From Halanaerobium hydrogeniformans (GTDB lineage Bacteria > Bacillota > Halanaerobiia > Halanaerobiales > Halanaerobiaceae): DNA of 64,000 nucleotides. Under the pieces are notes generated by a model. That model saw only the letters and a program-made list of their open reading frames with translations. It was not told where the DNA came from and did not search any database. Shown here one piece after another: positions 60,233 through 64,000 of the stretch (positions are counted from its first letter, which is position 1; each line of letters begins with the position of its first letter). The DNA is taken from the NCBI RefSeq assembly GCF_000166415.1, contig NC_014654.1:1426001-1490000 (forward strand), read 5' to 3'. Made by a program: the position numbers and the translations under genes.

Positions 60233-61159
60233 TTATTCTATAAAAAGATGTTCACCAATTTTTGTGATTACCCTTCTCCCCTGAAAAAAGTTCGTATTTG
60301 TGGCAGTTCTAGGATTATAGAAGTAGAGAGCTCCATTGGTAGGGTCATTACCATTTAAAGCATCTCTGGCAGCATTATAGGCTTGCTGATTGGGAGTTAG
60401 GTTAATCTGACCATCACTAACTACACAAAATTGACCCTGTTGGTAAATAACTTCTGCAAAAGAGTTTGGAAACTGTCTACTTAAAACCCTGTTAATTATA
60501 ACGGCTGCAACAGCAACCTGGCCCAGATAGGGCTCTCCTCTAGCTTCACCATAAACTGCTCTAGCTAAAAGATTTAATTCCTGTCTGCTGACTCTTTTGT
60601 TTAAAATCTGATGAGAGGTTAAATTATGTACAGGCAACCTCAGCTTTTCTCCACTTCTCAAAAAATTATTTTCTTTATTATTTAAAGCCATAATCGTTCC
60701 AATTGTTGTACTAAAATCTCTAGCTAGATCATATAAAGTATCACCCGGACCCACATAATAATCGATAATTTTATCTTCAGGTATATCACTGATATCTGGC
60801 TGCTGCTGAGATGGATTTATTCTGACAGCATAATTTGTATTAACAGCAAAAGATAGTTGTTTCTTTTTTGATTGATAATCAGAAAAAAGCTGATCATCCT
60901 TTTTTATTTTCTCATTTTTTGCTTCAGGTAAAGGGATTAAAAGTTCATCACCCATTTTTATAGAAGAATTAATGTTAATCTCATTTAAATCTCTTAATTC
61001 ACTTGTTGAAATATCAAAATCAGAAGCTATTTCTGATAGTGTATCTCCCTGCTGAATTACATAGACTAAACTTAAATTCGGAGCAGCAGAAGCACTGTTA
61101 ACAGCTAAAAAAACAAAAGCAATAAATATTATTAGTACTAGTTTATCCCTATTTTTCAT
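60233..61159 (-). CDS. sleB: LysM-containing SleB-type cell wall hydrolase
   Basis: 308 residues from the ATG at 61159, with GGAG nine bases upstream; the frame opens five codons earlier without advantage. A signal peptide (about 1-25, ending SASA) precedes two LysM domains (about 29-77 with IQQGDTLSEIASDF, and about 133-178 with VGPGDTLYDLARDF). The C-terminal Hydrolase_2 domain begins ARAVYGEARGEPYLGQVAVAAVIINR, with its catalytic Glu, and ends at GEHLFIE. Relatives are spore cortex lytic transglycosylases, but many act on vegetative peptidoglycan. It overlaps the end of the helicase gene by 11 bases. Confidence 0.92.
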   Translation of the reverse strand: MKNRDKLVLIIFIAFVFLAVNSASAAPNLSLVYVIQQGDTLSEIASDFDISTSELRDLNEININSSIKMGDELLIPLPEAKNEKIKKDDQLFSDYQSKKKQLSFAVNTNYAVRINPSQQQPDISDIPEDKIIDYYVGPGDTLYDLARDFSTTIGTIMALNNKENNFLRSGEKLRLPVHNLTSHQILNKRVSRQELNLLARAVYGEARGEPYLGQVAVAAVIINRVLSRQFPNSFAEVIYQQGQFCVVSDGQINLTPNQQAYNAARDALNGNDPTNGALYFYNPRTATNTNFFQGRRVITKIGEHLFIE

Positions 61160-63614
61160 CAATTCCAGCTCCATTATCTAAGATTTTCTGCTTAATTGTT
61201 TCTAAATTAACTTCATTAACCGGACAGCCTTCGGGTAGTGACTTTAAGAAACTTTTTCCGTAAGATCTGCTGACAACCCGACGATCGAAAAGAATTATTA
61301 AACCATGATCTTTACGAGAACGGATCAATCTCCCAAAACCCTGTCTAAATCGAATAACAGCTTCTGGAAGGGCAAGATTATAAAAAGGATTTAAACCCTC
61401 TTTTTTCAAGAGATCCTCTTTAGCCTTGTAAAGAGGTTGTCCAGGAACTGGAAATGGCAATTTAACCATTACTAAAAATTTCAACAAATCTCCTGGCAGG
61501 TCTACTCCCTCCCAAAAACTAGAGGTACCAAAAATAACAGTATTATAAGATGCACGAAACTCCTTCATAATATAATTTCTCGATAATTCTGATTGTGATA
61601 AAATCCTGATACCCTTTTTCTCAACCTTATCTTTAAGGTTATTATAACTGTAATTTAACATCCGATAAGAAGTAAAAAGAACCAGGGTTGAGCCACCTGA
61701 ATTAATTATGATTTCATAAAGATTTTTGACAAGTTCTTTTAAAAAAATATCAGCTCCAGGCTCCGGAAAATTCAATGGAATTAACAGCTCTGCCTGTTTA
61801 GAATAATCAAAAGGTGATTCTAATTTTAATTCTTCAGCCTTTTTAATTCCTGTTGAGCGATAAAAATATTCAAAAGATCCAGCTGCAGTTATTGTAGCAG
61901 AAGTAAATATAATATTACTCAGCTTTGACCATAACAATTCTGGCAAAAATTTACCAGAATCGATCGGAACAGATTTCTGAACCAGCTGTTCACTCCCCCG
62001 ATAAAAACTTGACTCCAGCCAGTATACATAATCTTCGTCTTCTGCTTTTAAATTAAATTCTATTCTTTCGATCAAAGTGTGACAGCGGTTGATGCTGGAT
62101 GTTATTTTCATTTCGTTTTCATCTGTGTTATCATCTATGTCTAAATATAAATTATCATAAATAATTTGCAGAAACCCGGCAATATTTTTTAAATAACCAG
62201 CCAGATTTTCAGCAGTAGTTTTAAATTCCTGCCATTTAGAGGTGCTTTTTAATTTTTGATCAACAGTTATTTTTCGTTTTTGATAGTTATTAACTATAGT
62301 TTTTAATTCATTAAAGTATTGAGGAATTAAATCATTTATCTTCTGAGAAGCCGGTATTACCTTAGCATCTAAAACCTTACGGAGCCTGGCCTGGTCACTA
62401 TCTAAATAAAAGGCTATATCTTCTCTTATCTCAGAAATTAAAGAATTTTTTTCTCCGCTTAAACTTTTTAACCATTTATCTAATAATGGTTTATATAAGG
62501 GGTGACCAAGATGTTCTGTTGCTATATCACCAATATTATGAGCTTCATCAATAATCAAATGATTAAAATTTGGCAGTATACCCCTATCAACAGAACCGGT
62601 ATCTTCTTTTAACCTTGCATCTGATAATAGCAGATGATGGTTAACAATTAGTATATCTGCCTTATATACTTTTTTTCTGGCCTGCATAAAATAACATGCT
62701 TTAAAAAAAGGACAGACAGTATTAAGACATAAATCACTTTCTGCAGCAATTTTATTCCAGATTGAAGATTTTATCTGAAAATTAATCTCAGATTTTTCAC
62801 CGCTTTTGCTTTCTTCTTTCCATTCCTGCAGCTCAGAAAATAGTTCTTTTTCGATCTCTATTTCCCCGTTTTCAAAATTGTTTTTAAAATTTTTATATTT
62901 TCGCAAACAAAGATAATTATTTCTACCTTTAACCAATACAGCCTTAAAGTCAAAATCCAAAATTCTGGCCAGGGTGACTAAATCTTTGTTTATTAATTGT
63001 TCCTGTAAATTAATAGTATTTGTAGAAACTACAATTCTGCTTTTGTTTATATTATTATAAAAAAGAGCAGGAATTAGATAGGCAAAAGACTTGCCTGTTC
63101 CAGTACCTGCTTCAATAAAGTCAAACTGATGATTATTAAAAGAATCTATTATTTTTTCTGCTGCACTAAGCTGTTCTTTTCTTTCTGAAAAACGTTCTAG
63201 TTCTTTAGAAAGTTTTCCTTCAGCTTTAAATAAATTTAGAATCTTTTCTTTTGGCAGGACTTTGCTTTTTTCTTTTTTACCGGGCTCAACTACAACATAG
63301 ATATCTTCAGCCTTATTATCAATAATTGCAAAGCCAACTTCTCTTGCAGCCATTTTTGAAGCAAGACGAATGTCAGCAGCAGATGGAGTTAGATCTCCTG
63401 AAGGATGATTATGAATAATCATCTCCCCTGCCATTATATTATTAATCACAGCTGGAGCAGAATAACTATTTCCTCTGGCTAACACTTCAAAAGAATCAAT
63501 AATATTTTTATCATTAAGTTGAGCTCTAATAAAAATTTCATTGCCAGAGGCTGATTCGATTTCTTTTTTTAAGCTTTTTGCTGCTTTTTTTAGCAGTTGA
63601 TCTCTGACAGACAA
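61149..63614 (-). CDS. dinG: DinG-type Fe-S helicase fused to a RadC-like JAMM domain
   Basis: 821 residues. Residues about 1-115 form a JAMM/MPN domain with the complete RadC-type metal motif HNHPSGDLTPSAAD. Residues about 140-815 are a DinG/XPD-type superfamily 2 helicase: Walker A EAGTGTGKS, four cluster cysteines (one in YLCLRKY, three in LCLNTVCPFFKAC), DEAH in LIIDEAHNIG, and helicase motifs V/VI near the end (GTSSFWEGVDLPG, VIRFRQGFGRLIRS). Bacillus DinG instead carries a DnaQ exonuclease at its N terminus. The fusion suggests metalloprotease or metal-dependent processing coupled to unwinding of damaged or R-loop DNA, which is an inference. The start is a TTG behind AAGGGGG, and the neighbour nfo is a repair gene too. 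Confidence 0.9.
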   Translation of the reverse strand: MSVRDQLLKKAAKSLKKEIESASGNEIFIRAQLNDKNIIDSFEVLARGNSYSAPAVINNIMAGEMIIHNHPSGDLTPSAADIRLASKMAAREVGFAIIDNKAEDIYVVVEPGKKEKSKVLPKEKILNLFKAEGKLSKELERFSERKEQLSAAEKIIDSFNNHQFDFIEAGTGTGKSFAYLIPALFYNNINKSRIVVSTNTINLQEQLINKDLVTLARILDFDFKAVLVKGRNNYLCLRKYKNFKNNFENGEIEIEKELFSELQEWKEESKSGEKSEINFQIKSSIWNKIAAESDLCLNTVCPFFKACYFMQARKKVYKADILIVNHHLLLSDARLKEDTGSVDRGILPNFNHLIIDEAHNIGDIATEHLGHPLYKPLLDKWLKSLSGEKNSLISEIREDIAFYLDSDQARLRKVLDAKVIPASQKINDLIPQYFNELKTIVNNYQKRKITVDQKLKSTSKWQEFKTTAENLAGYLKNIAGFLQIIYDNLYLDIDDNTDENEMKITSSINRCHTLIERIEFNLKAEDEDYVYWLESSFYRGSEQLVQKSVPIDSGKFLPELLWSKLSNIIFTSATITAAGSFEYFYRSTGIKKAEELKLESPFDYSKQAELLIPLNFPEPGADIFLKELVKNLYEIIINSGGSTLVLFTSYRMLNYSYNNLKDKVEKKGIRILSQSELSRNYIMKEFRASYNTVIFGTSSFWEGVDLPGDLLKFLVMVKLPFPVPGQPLYKAKEDLLKKEGLNPFYNLALPEAVIRFRQGFGRLIRSRKDHGLIILFDRRVVSRSYGKSFLKSLPEGCPVNEVNLETIKQKILDNGAGIDEK

Positions 63615-63626
63615 AATAAAGCCCCC

Positions 63627-64000
63627 TTAATATCTTAATTTTTCTAGCAAAATAACATCTTGATCAACTTCATCTTCAAACCATGGTGTTTCTAAAATAA
63701 AAGGCAGATCTTTTAGTTTAGGATGATTGATAAGCTCTTTAAAACCGTTTTCACCTATCTTACCTTCTCCAATATGAGCATGCTCATCTTTGTTTTCACA
63801 ACAATTATGTTTGGAGTCATTTAAGTGAATAACCTTTAACATAGAAAGTCCGATATCATCATCTAAATCTGAAAGTAATTTATTGAGCCCCGATTTTTGC
63901 TGGAGATTGTATTTTGCAGCAAAAGCATGACAGCTATCTATACAGATACCAAGTTTTTCTGACTGTTCAACTTTATCAATGATAGCTTTAAGCTCTGAAA
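63627..64000 (-). CDS. nfo: Endonuclease IV, C-terminal part
   Basis: The frame enters from the right edge and ends at 63627; 123 residues are visible. GICIDSCHAFAA carries a metal-binding Asp and His, and HLNDSK, then DEHAHIGEGKIG and LPFILETP, carry the remaining zinc ligands of the AP endonuclease 2 family. It cleaves DNA at abasic sites during base-excision repair. An internal ATG at 63842 is not the start, because the conserved region extends well upstream of it. It lies 12 bases ahead of the DinG-type gene. Confidence 0.95.
   Translation of the reverse strand, partial: SELKAIIDKVEQSEKLGICIDSCHAFAAKYNLQQKSGLNKLLSDLDDDIGLSMLKVIHLNDSKHNCCENKDEHAHIGEGKIGENGFKELINHPKLKDLPFILETPWFEDEVDQDVILLEKLRY

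Noticed and set aside
1-64000. CRISPR arrays, prophage, IS transposases, rRNA genes, toxin-antitoxin pairs.
   Set aside because: No spaced direct repeats, phage structural genes, transposases or rRNA sequence were found on either strand; the only mobile element is the group II intron.

Overview
The window comes from a low-G+C, AT-rich, strictly anaerobic member of the Firmicutes/Bacillota. The gene content is typically clostridial or bacillary: a recA-recX-rny-ymdB-spoVS block, RNase J, a SpoIIIE-type FtsK, RodZ, rimO-pgsA-pgpA-cinA, and a YlbF-family protein. It also carries genes expected only in a cell with an outer membrane: an ExbB-ExbD-TonB set, an SLH-domain envelope protein, and a BMP-type binding protein with a plain signal peptide and no lipobox. 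This combination, with acidic protein linkers and a stand-alone desulforedoxin, suggests the diderm, halophilic Halanaerobiales (perhaps Halanaerobium). That placement is an inference. Nearly all genes lie on the minus strand; the plus strand carries only two oxidoreductases, a tRNA pair, a YlbF-family gene and an alpha/beta hydrolase.

Layout. (1) 1-7.2 kb: a minus-strand envelope operon behind a two-component system. Its order is response regulator, histidine kinase, ExbB, ExbD, TonB, an exported Ig/cohesin-like protein, an SLH coiled-coil protein, and the start of a probable SleB-type hydrolase. (2) 7.3-17.2 kb: spoVS, ymdB, rny, recX and recA (recA has a consensus-like promoter with a LexA-type box in its spacer), then thpR, a TPR protein, cinA, pgpA, pgsA and rimO. 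(3) 17.3-22 kb: tRNA-Pro, a DUF2103 gene, and two almost identical tRNA-Thr/tRNA-Trp cassettes flanking a tandem pair of MutS-type ATPases. Between the ATPase pair and the second tRNA cassette is a promoter-hairpins-terminator unit that looks like a small RNA or an attenuated leader. (4) 22.2-24.7 kb (+): a lipoamide-dehydrogenase-like flavoenzyme and lactate dehydrogenase. (5) 24.7-29.2 kb: a DUF362 protein, mnmM, surE, tRNA-Glu/tRNA-Tyr (+) and rodZ. (6) 29.36-30.81 kb: a shortened group II intron with a broken maturase, inserted just behind the terminator hairpin of the next operon. (7) 30.9-35.7 kb: a complete BMP-type nucleoside ABC importer. (8) 35.8-45.3 kb: ftsK, rnj, asd, an EamA exporter, a THUMP RNA methyltransferase, nicotinamidase, acylphosphatase and a glutaredoxin-thioredoxin reductase fusion. 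(9) 45.4-55.1 kb: a YlbF-family gene, a flavoprotein, a PatB-type aminotransferase, pepV, a hydrolase, pepF, ogt, asnS and a 41-residue desulforedoxin. (10) 55.2-64 kb: lysC-hom-thrB for threonine/methionine synthesis, mtnA, dut, a LysM-SleB hydrolase, a DinG-type helicase fused to a RadC-like JAMM domain, and the C-terminal part of endonuclease IV.

The strongest candidates for something undescribed are the JAMM-DinG fusion, the MutS-like ATPase pair with its neighbouring RNA unit inside duplicated tRNA cassettes, and the two-component-controlled TonB/cohesin-like/SLH envelope operon. No CRISPR array, prophage, rRNA operon or intact IS element was seen.
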